A program made the translations under genes and the position numbers. The notes under the pieces were generated by a model. That model did no database searches and had not been told where the DNA came from. It saw only the letters and a list, made by a program, of their open reading frames with translations. Shown in pieces: positions 12,198 to 24,655 of a stretch of DNA of 64,000 bases (position 1 is its first letter; each line of letters begins with the position of its first letter). The DNA is from Trochalopteron elliotii (taxonomy: Eukaryota > Chordata > Aves > Passeriformes > Leiothrichidae): positions 186,001 to 250,000 of the forward strand of contig JANPWX010000126.1 of the NCBI GenBank assembly GCA_024734555.1, in the 5' to 3' direction.

Positions 12198-12367
12198 ACA
12201 TGCACACGGCGGAGCCGCCCCTTCCTCCTCCTCCTCTTCTTCCTCCTCCTCCGGCGGCTCCCGCTCGCCCGCCCTCGCTCGCTGTCCGCCGCCCCAAACG
12301 CAGAGCGCCGGTGCGGAGTGACGTGCTCCGGGGGATCTCATCTACATGCACACGGCGGAGCCGCCCC
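12198..12367. repeat. Exact 24-bp direct repeat in the promoter, 146 bp apart
   Basis: The same 24 bases occur at 12198-12221 and 12344-12367, beginning ACATGCACACGG and ending GCCGCCCC. Each copy contains the near-palindrome GGCGGAGCCGCC, which could form a short hairpin or a paired GC box. Flanks match only loosely (a shared GATC upstream). The repeat may be a local duplication of a regulatory unit or a by-product of assembly at the adjacent gap. Confidence 0.9.
12221..12252. repeat. Pyrimidine (TCC/TTC) tract in promoter
   Basis: A 32-base all-pyrimidine run made of CTC, TCC and TTC triplets lies directly after the first 24-bp repeat. On the gene strand it is a GGA/GAA purine tract. Such tracts in promoters can bind GAGA-type or MAZ/Sp factors and can form triplex DNA; that role is inference. 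Confidence 0.85.
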
Positions 12368-12600
12368 GCCTTGCCCGCCCGCGTCCGCGCCCTGCGGAGC
12401 GGCCCCGCCACCGCCGCGGGCTCCGAGCCGCGGGAGCTGCGCGCTGCTCCGCCCGCCCAACGCGCCAGGGGCCATTTTACGGCCGCTGCCCACCTGGAGA
12501 GCGCCTGTCCTGCCCGAGCAGCGCCGCGGGCAGCTCCTGAGGGCGGCAGGACGAAGGTGTCCTTGGCCGCGGAGGGGAGGTGATGCCCCACCCGGCTCAC

Positions 12601-12787
12601 CGGTGGAAAAGAGATGGAACAAGTTCACACGCTCCCAGCAAGAGGGAGAGCTGGTAACGCGCTCAGCTCCGCGGGTTTCCCAGCAGCCCGAGTACTGCAC
12701 TGGCTTGGGATCCTACATGAAAATGACATGGCTGGGACCACATCCACAGGCAAGAGAAGTTCTTGCCAAGCATCCGTAGAATACGGA
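12601..12787. other. Noncoding shoulder of the CpG island
   Basis: GC falls back to background here. No exon is recognised. Confidence 0.6.
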
Positions 12788-13120
12788 CTCATAGAATAGT
12801 TTAGGTTGGCAGGGATGTTTAAAAGCCCATCTGCTCCAAGGCCCCCTCCAATGAGCAGGGACATCTTCAACTAGATCACGTTGCTCAGAGCCCTGTCTGA
12901 GCTGACCTCAAATGTTTCCAGGGATGAGGCAGCCGCCACCTTTCTGGGCAACTTAAGCCAGCACTCTCATCAAAAAATATATTTATTCTTTATATCTAGT
13001 CTAAACTGATAATCTCTCAGGTCAAAACCATTAACTCTTTAATCTCAGTACCTACAGGCATTAAATATGCCCTTTCAAGAGCTTCTCCATTCATGTTCAC
13101 AGTGATCCTCCTTTTATACA
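12788..13120 (-). mobile_element. CR1 LINE fragment (5'-truncated, 3' end at left)
   Basis: The plus strand starts CATAGAATAGTTTAGGTTGG and continues through CR1-like blocks: CCAATGAGCAGGGACATC, AGATCACGTTGCTCAGAGCC, TTTCCAGGGATGAGGCAGCC and a degenerate TTATATCTAGTCTAAACTGA. These are in the order expected for the reverse complement of the 3' end of avian CR1, so the element reads on the minus strand. Similarity fades near 13.1 kb. Divergence from the consensus I remember is considerable, so this is an old copy. No reverse-transcriptase frame remains. Confidence 0.88.
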
Positions 13121-14945
13121 AAAAGATAAATCCATCTCACTTAGAGAGCTGCTTACCATAGGATATATCATAGTGCTGGTTTTGCTCCTTTCATCCTTCC
13201 TTCTTGGTTGCAGGAGCTGCTGACCCAAAATCTAGCAAAAGTTACAACTTCCCTGAGTTCACTGAAACCTGGCAAGTCCTGTTCAGGTTTTCCTGAGATA
13301 TGCTCAGGTTTTCCTGCTGGTCCTACTTCTCATGCTCCTGCTGCTCACCCTCCTGCAAGGCCCCTGAAAGTGCAGTTTCTTTGAGAAGATGTGCTTCTGT
13401 CTTAGAGGAATTCTCCCCATGTCTTTTGAGGATCACCAGTGAAACCTGCACTGAGCAGAAAAAAACCTAAACTGGAGTTTCAACATTAGCTAATCTTATC
13501 TCTGGAAGAAGATGCCACAAGTTTCTGCAGTGTCATCTTTTCGAAATATGGAAATATGAACAGGATTTAGTTATTTCCTACATTACTGGATTTGTAAACA
13601 CAAATAATGCCTAGGTGCAGGATCAGATCTTTCACTCAAGCTGTAGCAAAACTCTCTTAGTCACTCAGCAGAAGCAGCTCAGAATCTGAAATTTTCCAGT
13701 GCTTTGATTATTTCAGCAGTATTCTTATTGCAAATCTCCCACAGCATTACATTTTCCGAGCAAATAACAATTTGGTTTAAGAAAATACTGAACTAATGCT
13801 CAAGTGCAGCTTATTTGATGGCTCCACAGCATTTAATATATTATAGCAACACCTGGTGGTCTTGATATGGTTAAGAATCTGTTACATCCATATTTCCATT
13901 ACAAACTCCAAGTTCACAAGCTGGCCACAAGAATTCAGGTTGGATTCTGACACAAGTTTATAGTTTGTCCCAGGGCTTGTAAAACACCTTCAAGTTTCTC
14001 ACAGAATTTACCAAGGTTTGATGAGGATTTTTTGCATCACTGCCGTTTTAAGTGGACTTTCACAGACATGATCTCATCTATGACCAACTTAGCTAAAGGA
14101 AACCACTTTTTGACCTAAGTAAATGCTCTTAAATGGTCAGCTTAAAATATTCTCATATTCTTCTGTACACACCACAGACTATGTTCACATGGCTGAAACC
14201 TCACCCAATATCATTCAAATAACAGCTAGCTTATATAGCTCACTGTTCCTTCAGACATCTCAAAGCAAGTTGCAAAAGAGCTACTAGAGCTGAATCAAGG
14301 ACAGCAGAAGTGTTTCTGGAAAAAATTTCATTATTGAATGATGTATTTTATTTTTTCCTTGGAACCAAACAAAAAAGGCACTGTAATATTTTCACATGAA
14401 CAGCACTTGAGCTGAAGCTGCTGTTTCCTGCCCAAAAGGGTCAAGTTCCAATTTTAATTCCCACAGAAAAGACTTATGTTGCCAAAAGAAAATTTGATCA
14501 AAATCAATATATGCAACAGCTGGATTTCAGTGAAAACGCTGTAGCTGAAACCATAGGAATCAGCTCTGATTGCTATCCATCCTACAATGGGATGATCATG
14601 GGAAGGCCTTGGTAGCTGTTCCCAATCAATGGATCAAACCAGAGGCAATGCTGGGCTTCCATTCCAAACCACAAATCCAGCTCCCCCCTCTCTCACTGAT
14701 TTTCCCTCCTATTCATCTCCACAGGGTTCCTGTTTCCATTTATCATTGAAGATGAATCAGGAAGATGCTGTAAAGGCACACCAAGATACCCTGCATGCAA
14801 ATGGCAGCCCATAGGTGATCACAGCCTACATCCCTGTGCTCAGCCAAAGGGGACACCTGGATGAAGGACAGCTGCCTGCAGATTAAGGTGGTGTCAGACA
14901 GCAGGAGGTAAAGGCTCTGAAATATCCACCTGCCACAGGCATCTC
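13121..14945. other. Intergenic, no feature recognised
   Basis: AT-leaning single-copy-looking DNA between the CR1 fragment and the LTR. No coding exon, RNA or repeat was seen. Confidence 0.55.
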
Positions 14946-14999
14946 TGATGCCTTGAGAGGCTGACCTAGAACAGAGACTAGACAGAGTTAAAGTAGGTA

Positions 15000-15005
15000 T
15001 TTATT
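15000..15005 (-). terminator. Polyadenylation signal of the solo LTR
   Basis: AATAAA on the minus strand, about 110 bases downstream of the TATA box and 54 bases before the end of the LTR. This is the usual position for an R-region signal. Confidence 0.65.
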
Positions 15006-15114
15006 GAAAGGTCTTTAAGGATACACCTTGGGCAGTACAAGAGCCCGGCCAGGGCTGAACCCAAGGTGGACCCAAAAGGGTCACAAAATGGACAGACGGT
15101 CACGAGGCCTCACA

Positions 15115-15122
15115 CTTTTATA
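15115..15122 (-). promoter_or_regulatory. TATA box of the solo LTR
   Basis: TATAAAAG on the minus strand, within the LTR and upstream of its AATAAA. If active it would drive transcription leftward, toward and in the same direction as GALNT9. Confidence 0.65.
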
Positions 15123-15399
15123 ACATTTTGGTCCATTTGCATACTGGGGTTAATTGGCCAATTACAGCTTCAGGTTGTGAAGTTCCATCCTTCTTCTTTT
15201 CTCTCTTCAGTTCCCTGTTGTTTATGTGTTTTGGGCCTGAAAACTTGTAACTGTTGTCCTTGGTCTCAAGCTGGAAAAGGATTTGTTTTGTCTACTTACC
15301 CTGTGAAGAGAGCTGACTAACACTTCATATGAGGTTCAGAGCTACACACCTAGGCAGAGCAGAATCTGCAAAATATGAAAGCTAAAACTTAAGGCATCA

Positions 15400-18300
15400 T
15401 CTGAAAGCAGAAAAGATGGTTTATTGCCTTGGGGCACTTCAGAGCTGCTACTGGGCTGTCAGATAGCTGAGGCTGTAATGGTAACAACAGCATGTAAAAC
15501 CAAACCTTGCTGTTGTCCAGGGCTCTCCTTGAAGCTGTGCTTGGTCTTGTGCAGTGTTGACCTTACAACAGTTATATTTGCTTCTGTTAACTCTTGGTTA
15601 CTGCAGAACACTCCAACTTGGCATGAAGATGGTGATATAGAGGAAAACTTCAGCTGCTTCTGCATTTAAAATCCTGTTCTACTTAGCTATGGAGGTATGA
15701 GACAGAAAATTTCACTTAAAACAACAGAGAACTAAAATATTTTGAAAGTAACTTTAGTAAAGCATCAATCTTAGAGCCATTATCTGCAGAGCCCATCGTG
15801 CAGCTCCTGAAGGCAACAGACTCCAAGTCAATCTGACCCCAGTTCATTTGGAGCTACTTACCTCAACCAATACACACTTTTTTTAGCCAGCTATTGGAAT
15901 CTGTAGATTGTACAGCAACTGAGTATGATCAACATACCCACCATCATCTGGACAGTTCTCCAGTTAAGTTTTCCCAAAAAGTGCTCAGAAAAATGAATTT
16001 AAAGAGATCATGTTGAAGTGCCCCCCTTACAGCAGAACCCTTTGAGGCACCATGCCTTCAGTCCCAGCTGTGGTGGGTACATAACTCAGATAACCAGTGA
16101 GTTTCAATTTTCTATGAGGTGTTTTATGTTGAGTTTCATTTTAAATGAGATGGAGGAATTGGCTGATGAAACAAAAAAGGTAAGATTTTACTTCTGAGAA
16201 AAGGCAAGAAGTGGATGATTGAAAAGTTGCTTGAAAGTTTTCTAAATTTTGAAAGGCCTAGGTTGAAAAAAAAATATTGAATTCAAGTTAATAACCATAA
16301 AATCATTCCCAACTACTTTTCCAAAAGGACAAGATTGATTTACCATATCTAAAGAGACATACCTTTCTGATCATCCTACTGCATGATATGAGACATTTGC
16401 AGGAATGAATAATGTGCAGAAGGGAAGACTTTGATGTTTAAAATATTTGAACACTAGCTTTAAAGAAAGAAAAAGACACCACAGACAAATTGTGCCAGTG
16501 ATGATCTGCAACTGTAGATTCCAGCTGCAGTTACTCACACACAGACATCACCTACCATTTTCCCAGTGAAACCCCAACTGCATTTGCTAGCACTTTGCTT
16601 GGAGTTTTAATATAGCCTAATAATTTTCTACTTCATTTTCTACTTTTGTACTTATTTAGAAGAAAACAGAAAACAAAAGCAAGCAGCAGAGTCTCAGATC
16701 TGTTGAACACCCAGAACACACAGAGCTGAGGCCCTCACCCTGCTGCAAAGAGGCACTGCAGCCCCTCAGATCCTCAGTTCAGAGTTTGTGCAGCCCCTCC
16801 TCAGCAGTGCCAGCAGGCTCCGAGGGATGAGATCTGCACTAACACAATGTTTGCACAGAGCTTTTTACACAAGTTAGGGGAGAAATAAATGAGGAAGCCT
16901 CAGCTGTCTCACACTGGAGATGTTTCCAAACAGCCTGTGATCCTTGCTGCTGCAGCCTCAGAGGTGAGGTCAAGCTGGAATTAAAGTGCATGAAAAGCCC
17001 CATGGTAAATAATTCCTCTGGCAACAAGGTGATGGCAGGTCCCCAAGGCTTCAACCCTGCTCCTCTGGAGGCTGAGGCTTTGTGGCACATTCACAGCTCA
17101 CCCAGTGCCCATCACTGGAAGCAAAGAAGTGCTGTGGCCAGGTAAGGCTGAAAGAGGAATCTGGCATCCACCTCACTGCATTAAAAAGGCTGGAAGCCCT
17201 AAAGCCATGACAGATTTCCGTGCAGTGATCCTGTGCTGGGAGCATTTAGTGCTGGCTCAGAATGTGAAGGTTGTGTGGAGACTGGACAGGCCTGACCATG
17301 ATCAACTCTGCTTCCCCTGGGGCAGAATGAGAGCATGCTGTGCTGTGGCTGAGCCAAGATGAACGTGTTTGCTTTAGCAAAATGACCTCTGTGCTACACT
17401 TATTACACACACCATCCCAGGGGCATTTGTTAGTGGGGGCACAATTCCAGTGTGCAAAGACTCACTCAGAATGAGCAGCCCTGCTCAGAGCAGTGGGCAT
17501 GACACTGGGATTAAGGATTCACAAGATTAGTCTGGAGGGGCTGAATTTTAAATGCATCTTGAGGATGGTTCTAAATGAAAAATGAGATGCCTTTAAATCT
17601 GAACAGGCATTTCAGAAATTATATATATATATATGTATGTAATATATGTATATATATCCTTTTAATTTTGGCTGTATTAATCACTTAATAAGATTAGACA
17701 GAAGTTTCCTAAATGGAATTTGGGATGCTTCCACTAAAACCACAGCAATTCCCACTTGCACATGGGACAGTTCTTCAAATGTACAGCTCATGCTGTGTTC
17801 TGCCACCTGTGGCTGTGACACAAATATGCACTTCTTTTGTATTCTTCCTGTTGCATTAAAGCTACAGGTTGACCCTGCAGAGAGAATTTATAATAGACAG
17901 CACAATTGCCAGCAGAGCTGCTGCTTTCACACCTGTGAGATTTTGCTGATGACCACCCTGTAGTAAAAGCATACAGATAAAACTCAACAATTATCCAAGT
18001 GCACATTAAAACCCCCAATAAACCTGTCATTGTAAAACCAGAATACAAATAATGCCACGACTGAACTATTCTACCCACATACTCACATTTTACAAAGCTC
18101 TAATTTATAAACATTACAGCTCTCACCAATTTTAATAAGAATTGAATGGAGCTACCTTTTTAAAATCCAGCTGCATAGTCCTCCATCCATTTCCTATCAT
18201 TATCTCCTACTGTAACTCCTGAATAGGTGCTTGTTTGCTAAGAGAGGATTATCACCATTCACCATGATCAAAAATTACTTGCAGGGACTTAGATTTACCC

Positions 18301-21300
18301 ATGCAACAAGAGAAAAATCATCCTTGAGGACCTTGTCTCCCCAAATAGAGAGGCTCAGCCCATCTGCACCTCCAAAAAGGGAAGGTGGCTGGGACCTGCC
18401 TGGCAGCTGCTGCACTGGCATTCTCAGTTGGAGATTGATGTTTTTGATCATCCCCATAACTTACTGCAAGGAATTTCAGAGTTGCTGTGATAAGATAGAG
18501 ACTCACACTGGAAATAAATCAGGGAAGCTTTCAAGGACAGCTTCTATGTTTATGAGAGTCGCAATAAAGAAAATAAATGTGCAAGAGATATATAAATGTA
18601 ATTTAATATCCAGTTATTACAGATATAGAAATTACCTCATTATCCTCCTTGAAATCCATCTTTACTTATTCCTGATGCCAGAAAACTTACAAAGCCCTAA
18701 ACAATGGCTAGGCTATTAGCATGATGAGACTTCTACTTTTCACACTGTCCAACATTATCTTCTGGTTCTGCATCTTCCTTCTTCTGCTGCTCTTCTATGC
18801 ACTGCACAGGCTTTAAAACAGAGACTGCTTTTTGATAGGGCTGTTTTAAAAAAAGGGGTTCATGAATGATGCTCCTAATTCCAGGAGAAAATCAATTTTC
18901 AGCTCTGTCTGTGACATCTGTGGATTACGATCCTCAGTTCCTCCTTGGAATCCATTTGTCTCATTTCCACTTTTATTCTTAAAACAGCCAACCTTATGGC
19001 GGCACAATTTCCTGTCAAGTCTTTTATTAGTCTTTGATCAGATATTATTTTAGGAAACCTGTCCAGATCAAATTCTCTATTCCAGCACAGAATAGATATT
19101 CCAGGTTGTTAATACAGCAGTGCTGGCTCTGGGGAAAAGCCTGTTCTCAGAGACACATGGAATGTCAGAGTTCTTCACTGCCACTAAAAAGCTGGAAGGA
19201 TGTTGCTCCCTGTCCAATCCAGCTGAAAGCCAAGGAAAAAGCTGAACATTATCCCTGGCTTAGAATAGTTAAAAATATTTTGCTACTGGAATTGCACTGA
19301 ATCCAGTAGGGCACATTAATCTTTGGCCATCATCGTAGCAGTCCCAGTTCTGCCAGGAGGAGCAGGATTGTCAGTTTGTGCAGGTATTTGTCCAGGCTGA
19401 TCCTCTGGTAGGAAAAGAACCTCATACAATATTCATTACTTACTCATCTCTGTCTTGATGCACATTATTAAGAGCTGCCTGGCCCTCCAGCAAAATCTTC
19501 ACAACAAAATTAAGAAACACAGCCAGCCATCATGTCAAAGTCCTAAGAGATTAAATATTCTAAGTGCAGCAGCACCAGGGTAAATTAGTATTGTTACCTC
19601 CTGACCCCCAGAGCTGCACCCAATGCTGGCTTTAAACAATAAAAATAATGAGATTTTTAGCTTCCATTTATTTTGAAACAACAACTGGCAGCTTGAGAGA
19701 AGAAAACATGTTTTGGCAAATAAAGTTGACATTGACATTTTTAGTAAAGAATAGCTTTATGGTGCCTTGTCACTGGGCAAATCTGAAGAATCACTGCTGC
19801 CTCTGATGTATCATGTTTTTCACAGGGACAGTGTATGTATGAGTAATAAAGAACATTTAGTACAGTTTGTATCTGCCTTTAACAGAGATGTTCAGAATAT
19901 TTAAATAGAAACCGAAACATTTCTAGCATTAAAGTCTTCAATGTATTTTTAAAATATTTCATCTTAAAAAAAAAAGTTAAAGGCTGATGCATGATAAAAT
20001 TCTATCCTAAAACTATGCCAGTGAGAAGCCTTGACAGATGGAAGTAGGATGAAAAAACCACATTTATTTAGTTGGGTTGGATTCCCTAATATTCCTAGTA
20101 AAAGGCAAAGTCCAATTTAAGAGTATTGGAAAGAGTTTTTGGGGAGTTTTGGGTTTTTAACACACTTGAAAATGAGCCAGTCAGTAGGAAAAGAACATTT
20201 AAGACTACATTGGACTATGCAAATTCTTTCAGAACTGTTCTGCCTTTTCCTGCTTCAGACCACACAACATCTCTAGCTTTCAATTTCTCCATCTGAAAAC
20301 TGGGGAGAGCTTGCCATAAGGGAAGTGACAGAATTTGCTTTTATTAATCTCCCTCTCAATTGATTTAGAGACCATATGGAGTTTAAAACAAAAGAGTCCA
20401 AACCCAGAAAAGCAAGGAAAACCAAAGGATCTGTTAAGAGGCACCAAAAGTGCAATGGTGAGAGGAGCTGCAGGCAGGTGTGACATGCACACATACTCAT
20501 CACCCTTTTAGCTCTAGATGCTGGGAAGACATTCTCTATTATTCATTAATTCTGTGGTGAGCAGACAGATTAAGCATTTTTTCACTATTAATTAATCTTG
20601 CTCTGGGCTATGAAATTGAAAAGCTTCATTTATTTATATATTTACTTATTTTGAGGGAAAATGATTTCTCAGCAAAGCCCTCCCCAGTGAAACTGCAGCA
20701 TCAAAGCCTCTGGCCAAGCTCCCAAACATTCCATACTGTGCCTGCCTTCAGCCACTACATCACAATATATAATTACAGACACAGATCACTTACTGCTTTT
20801 GATACTAAATACAGGGAGATGTTTTACATTGATGGTTTGATTGTGGTACAGACAATAATACCAGCCAGAAAGGACAGATCCCATTCCACTGATATAAAGG
20901 AAATGTGAAATGGATCAGGTCTGTAGTTTTCTTTATGTTGTTTATTATTATATATTATATCCAACAGACATCCAGTGGCATCAGCTCACAAAAAAATCCT
21001 GACATTAAATTCTTTAATGTCCATTGAGCTGCTTTTGATTTGCATAAACTAAAGATGAGCAACAAGCAGTTGTTGGGCTGTCCAGCCCTGAGCAGGGGTT
21101 TTATTGGTGGTGGTGGTTATTGCCCTCTACCCCTCAGGCACACAGACCCCAGGAGGACATGGCTGGGCTGAGCTCAGCAGGGACCTGCTCTGGCCTGAAA
21201 TCCTGGGGTTTCAGTTCTCTTTAACAGAGAGAATTGCAGGGAGCTGCCCTGCTGCCTGTTAGCACACTTCATTCAACACAATTAGTACAATTCCCTGCCA

Positions 21301-22899
21301 GAGAAAACACTAAGGAATAGCTCAGTGATAGACTGGGGTTATTCAACTTTTGACAAAAGGTTAGAGGAATTCTCTTGGAACAGTAATTGTCTGTCACATG
21401 AAATACTGCAGCTTCTTGAGCACAGAAGGAGGACACCATAACGTGAAGTGGATTAGGGCAGGAGGAAGCCAGAGGCAGGAAGGTTAATAGAGAAGAATCC
21501 AAATGCACTTGCCAAAATAGTCTAGGGAAGAATGGACAGAAAAATAAAAAATAAAAGTTCATAAGGACCTCAGATTTATCTGATGTGTTTGTAGCTAAAA
21601 TAGCTGAAGCTGATTTCCTTCCAAGTCTTAAAGATTTTTGAGGTCAGTATGTGCACAGGGAACTTCTGTGGTATTGCACAGAGAGGCCTCAGAGGAATTG
21701 TGAGCCAAAACAAGACAGAATGGCATAGAAAGAACAATGTATTTCTTGTGGTGACAACATTCACTGCACTATGAAAGGAGACTCACATAATAAACCCATC
21801 ATCCCAAAGCCCCAGAGCCCAATCCAGACATGGTGCCACTGTTACCTGGCTAAATGGAGGCAAGTGAAGTGGATTGCCTGCCCAGGAAAATGTTCTGCAG
21901 GTTTGGTTTGGGGAAATGTGATTCAGGAAGCCTTCAGAAGGGACACACCTTTTTCAAGCACATGAGTGCACAAGTCAGGTTTGGAACAGAGGGTAAGAAA
22001 GGCTTGAAGTCAAAATTTATAATTTAATCTTGTAATGGAGCCAGAAGTGATGTTCACAGCACACATTTTGCTACTAGCTTTAACTGGTCACAGATCCAGC
22101 TACTCATTACCACTAAATTAATCTTCTTGATGAATCTTTCAGCATGTATCTTACAGTCCTCTTTTCTCTCCCATGACACTTTCCTAAATTTTTTGTTCTC
22201 AATGCCTGAATGGAGCATTTATCTACAACAGGGCCCTGGTCTTGACTGGGACAGGGAGCTGCTTCCACCATGTAATACACAGACAGGACAAGTGATAGCA
22301 GCAGTGATAAGAGCAGAGCATCTTCATAACATCCACTCTATGCATGACATAAATGAATACATCAGATTAGTCTTTAAATAGCCTGCTCTAAAATTAGATA
22401 AGTGAATGCTGCCACACAACACTAATACTAATGGAATTGGAAGAGCTGGATACCAGGAGCAGACGGTGTTGAGAAAATTCTCTGCCTTGAAAATGTTAAT
22501 TCATTTAATTGCCACTAATTGTACATAGCATCAGTGCAAATTCAAACATGAGAACTGAACAAGCAGTTCTGAGCCTGACCTTTGCCAGGTAAAACCTCCA
22601 GTTTAAGAAAAATCTATCTCAGAATCAGTGAATGGATTCTCTTTCATGCTCACCTAGCTTTCCAAAGCACACTGCAGGTGTACAGACAAGCCCAATACTA
22701 AGATAAATGTAGCCCAAACTCATCTCAAACAAAGTGCAATTTCTGTGGCACACACAACAGTTCTAAGCCACATCTTCCATCACCTTGTTCCTCAACTGCA
22801 TGACCCTGAACTCACAGCAAACCTGATGGTGTCTTAAAATGGCCAGAGAAGGAGCCTTTCTATCCCCTCCTCTAAACCACAGTAAATCCTGTAAGAGAT
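15400..22899. other. Intergenic, no gene recognised
   Basis: 7.5 kb of AT-leaning noncoding DNA. Reading frames are short and resemble no protein family I know. The only clear structure is the TA-rich microsatellite near 17.6 kb. Confidence 0.6.
17619..17658. repeat. TA/TATG microsatellite
   Basis: An imperfect (TA)n tract with interspersed GTATG units, about 40 bases long and probably polymorphic. Confidence 0.9.
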
Positions 22900-22957
22900 A
22901 ATTCAGTTTTATCGTTGGACTTTTCCAATCTAAACCATTCTATGATTCTATAAAAAT
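22900..22957 (+). mobile_element. CR1 LINE 3'-end remnant
   Basis: A short remnant ending in CCATTCTATGATTCTATA, the diagnostic ATTCTATG-repeat terminus of avian CR1. It is preceded by a degenerate TTGGACTTTTCCAATCTAAA. The element reads on the plus strand, opposite to the other two copies. Its 5' limit is uncertain. Confidence 0.75.
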
Positions 22958-24642
22958 TCTTAGCCCAATGGGATTTTGGGGTGCAGAGAGGAGAGAAGAC
23001 AAGACCCCTTTTTTATGGAGTGAAAATGTGAGATCTGATAGCCAACAAGACACTAAACAGTGCCACGATGGACACAATTTGGTATGCTAGAGGAAAATTC
23101 TTTAGTCTTTTGGGAATTTATTGTCACAAGCCAGCTGCTTACAGTGGATTAGAAAGGGAATTAGAAAATACACAACCCAATTAAAAAGTAATGTTTGTTT
23201 GTTTGCTTCTTGCAGTTCTTTTGCTCTTTCATACTAATTCCTTCTCTTTTTCATTTTTACTGAATTCAATATTAATATTGATACTCACAAATAAATCCCA
23301 AGATTCATGTCTTTGTAAAATGCCTCTAGCATTTTTCACTCCAGGGCCTGATCCTGCAGCTGTAAATGGAGCTGCTGCAGTTTCCATCAGCTCAGGATAC
23401 AGCCCCAAGCACTCCCCAAGCATGACTTCAGTGGGAGGTGACCTCAGAACACTGTGACCTTTCCAGAACATCAAACCAAAATGAAAAGGTGCCCCAGCCT
23501 TTCAAGCAAGGACACCGAAACGAATCAATATCACTTTGCACAGATTTATAGCAAAGTTGAAGGAAGGATCATGCTGAAGCCAAAACAGAAGAGGAATTTT
23601 CCTCCATGTGTTTTTCAGTTGGCGAAAGTTGGAAATGGAGCTGGCACATAACAAATGCTGGTAGTTAACTCTGCTACCCTCTGGAATGGTCCATTAAAAT
23701 AACAAGGACAGTAACAGGTGATATTTCAAAGTAACACTGAAATTCCAGCAAACTCTAGCACTGACTGTAAATACCTGCACGGACTTTAAAAAATGCCCAT
23801 CTCAGACTTAGCAGATTTGAGGGTAAATTCCCATTTTTCCATCAAAGTATAGCAAAATCAAATTACACAACTCCTTACACCTATGAATTCTCTGTTGCTT
23901 TTAGAAGTAAAAAGGTTTTTAAAGACTCAAAGTTCTTCCTTGTTGAAAAGAAGAAAGAAATGCAGTAATTTATAAGGTTCCTTTAAAACCTGTGAAAAAA
24001 TTTCTGATAGAAAGCTTGTGGTACTTATTTTTACTTTCATGCAAGAACTCACATGATTAGAAAAGAAACACAAACATTCCATACTGAGTTGAAAGAAAAA
24101 CTTCAAATAAGAAAAGAAGAAGTGGGAATAAGAAAACCCTCCAACATGATGGCCTAGAAAATTCCATTAGTCTTCAGGTGAATAAATGCATCCCCATTGT
24201 CACATCTGACACTCTGAATGGTTCCAATCCTGATAACTTCTCATTCTGGGAAGCAAAGCTTGTACAGGACAAGAAATCATTCAACACTTCTGTGTTTGCA
24301 AGTCCCATTTTTTGCACCATTTCTGCTTCTGTCACCCCCCTAGCTGGGCCACATGGCTGCAAAGGGGCTCTGCTGCAGCCCCACAGCACCCTCAGCTGCA
24401 CTCTGGTGAGCTCACCAGGGCAAGGCATTTGAATTTTAAATTGCAGAGTTCCCTCCATCTTTCAAGTGATTCTTGTTTGATGCTCAAAGCCAGGAAAGTC
24501 AATTGAAACTTAATTCTCTTCTTCTTTGATTTATAGCAGCTGTGGATTAAGAAGCTGATTTGGGACAGATTCAATTGTTTCCTCACTGAAAAAAACCCAA
24601 AACGTAAGAGCTTTTCTAAAGGTTTGCACCTTGAATAATGGT

Positions 24643-24655
24643 TGTGTGTGTGTGT
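24643..24655. repeat. (TG)n short microsatellite
   Basis: About six GT/TG units. Confidence 0.8.

Larger units (their letters stand above)
11768..12600 (-). promoter_or_regulatory. GALNT9: GALNT9 CpG-island promoter and 5' UTR region
   Basis: Sequence upstream of the start codon is very GC- and CpG-rich, in sharp contrast to the AT-rich flanks. GC is also raised inside exon 1 and down to about 11.4 kb. CCGCCC/GGGCGG Sp1-type boxes recur (for example near 12215, 12290, 12361, 12373 and 12450). A CRE-like TGACGTG lies at 12319 and a YY1-like GCCATTTT at 12471. No TATA box is evident, as expected for a CpG-island promoter with dispersed starts. A 303-bp run of N hides part of it, so the transcription start cannot be placed. 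Plus-strand (divergent) transcription is possible but not shown by the sequence. Confidence 0.8.
14946..15399 (-). mobile_element. Solo LTR of an endogenous retrovirus
   Basis: A 454-bp block bounded by near-perfect inverted ends (TGATGCCTTGAG at left, CTTAAGGCATCA at right, one mismatch), giving the TG...CA ends of an LTR. Read on the minus strand it has a TATAAAAG box (15122-15115) and, about 110 bases further on, an AATAAA polyadenylation signal (15005-15000). It therefore looks like a compact LTR with a short R/U5. No internal viral region, primer-binding site or second LTR adjoins it, so it is probably a solo LTR left by recombination. Flanking bases (TCTC left, TCTG right) could be a decayed 4-bp target duplication. 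The sequence resembles LTRs I associate with passerine genomes, but the family is not assigned. Confidence 0.82.

Noticed and set aside
11369..12341. Minus-strand extensions of the GALNT9 frame to 278-312 codons
   Set aside because: They span the gap and run past the splice donor into intron 1. Family agreement supports starting at MAVARK and ending at the GT donor.
11703..12779. Long plus-strand reading frame through the promoter
   Set aside because: About 100 codons are the N gap and the rest is antisense to GALNT9 exon 1 and GC-rich promoter. The open frame reflects scarcity of stop codons in GC-rich DNA.
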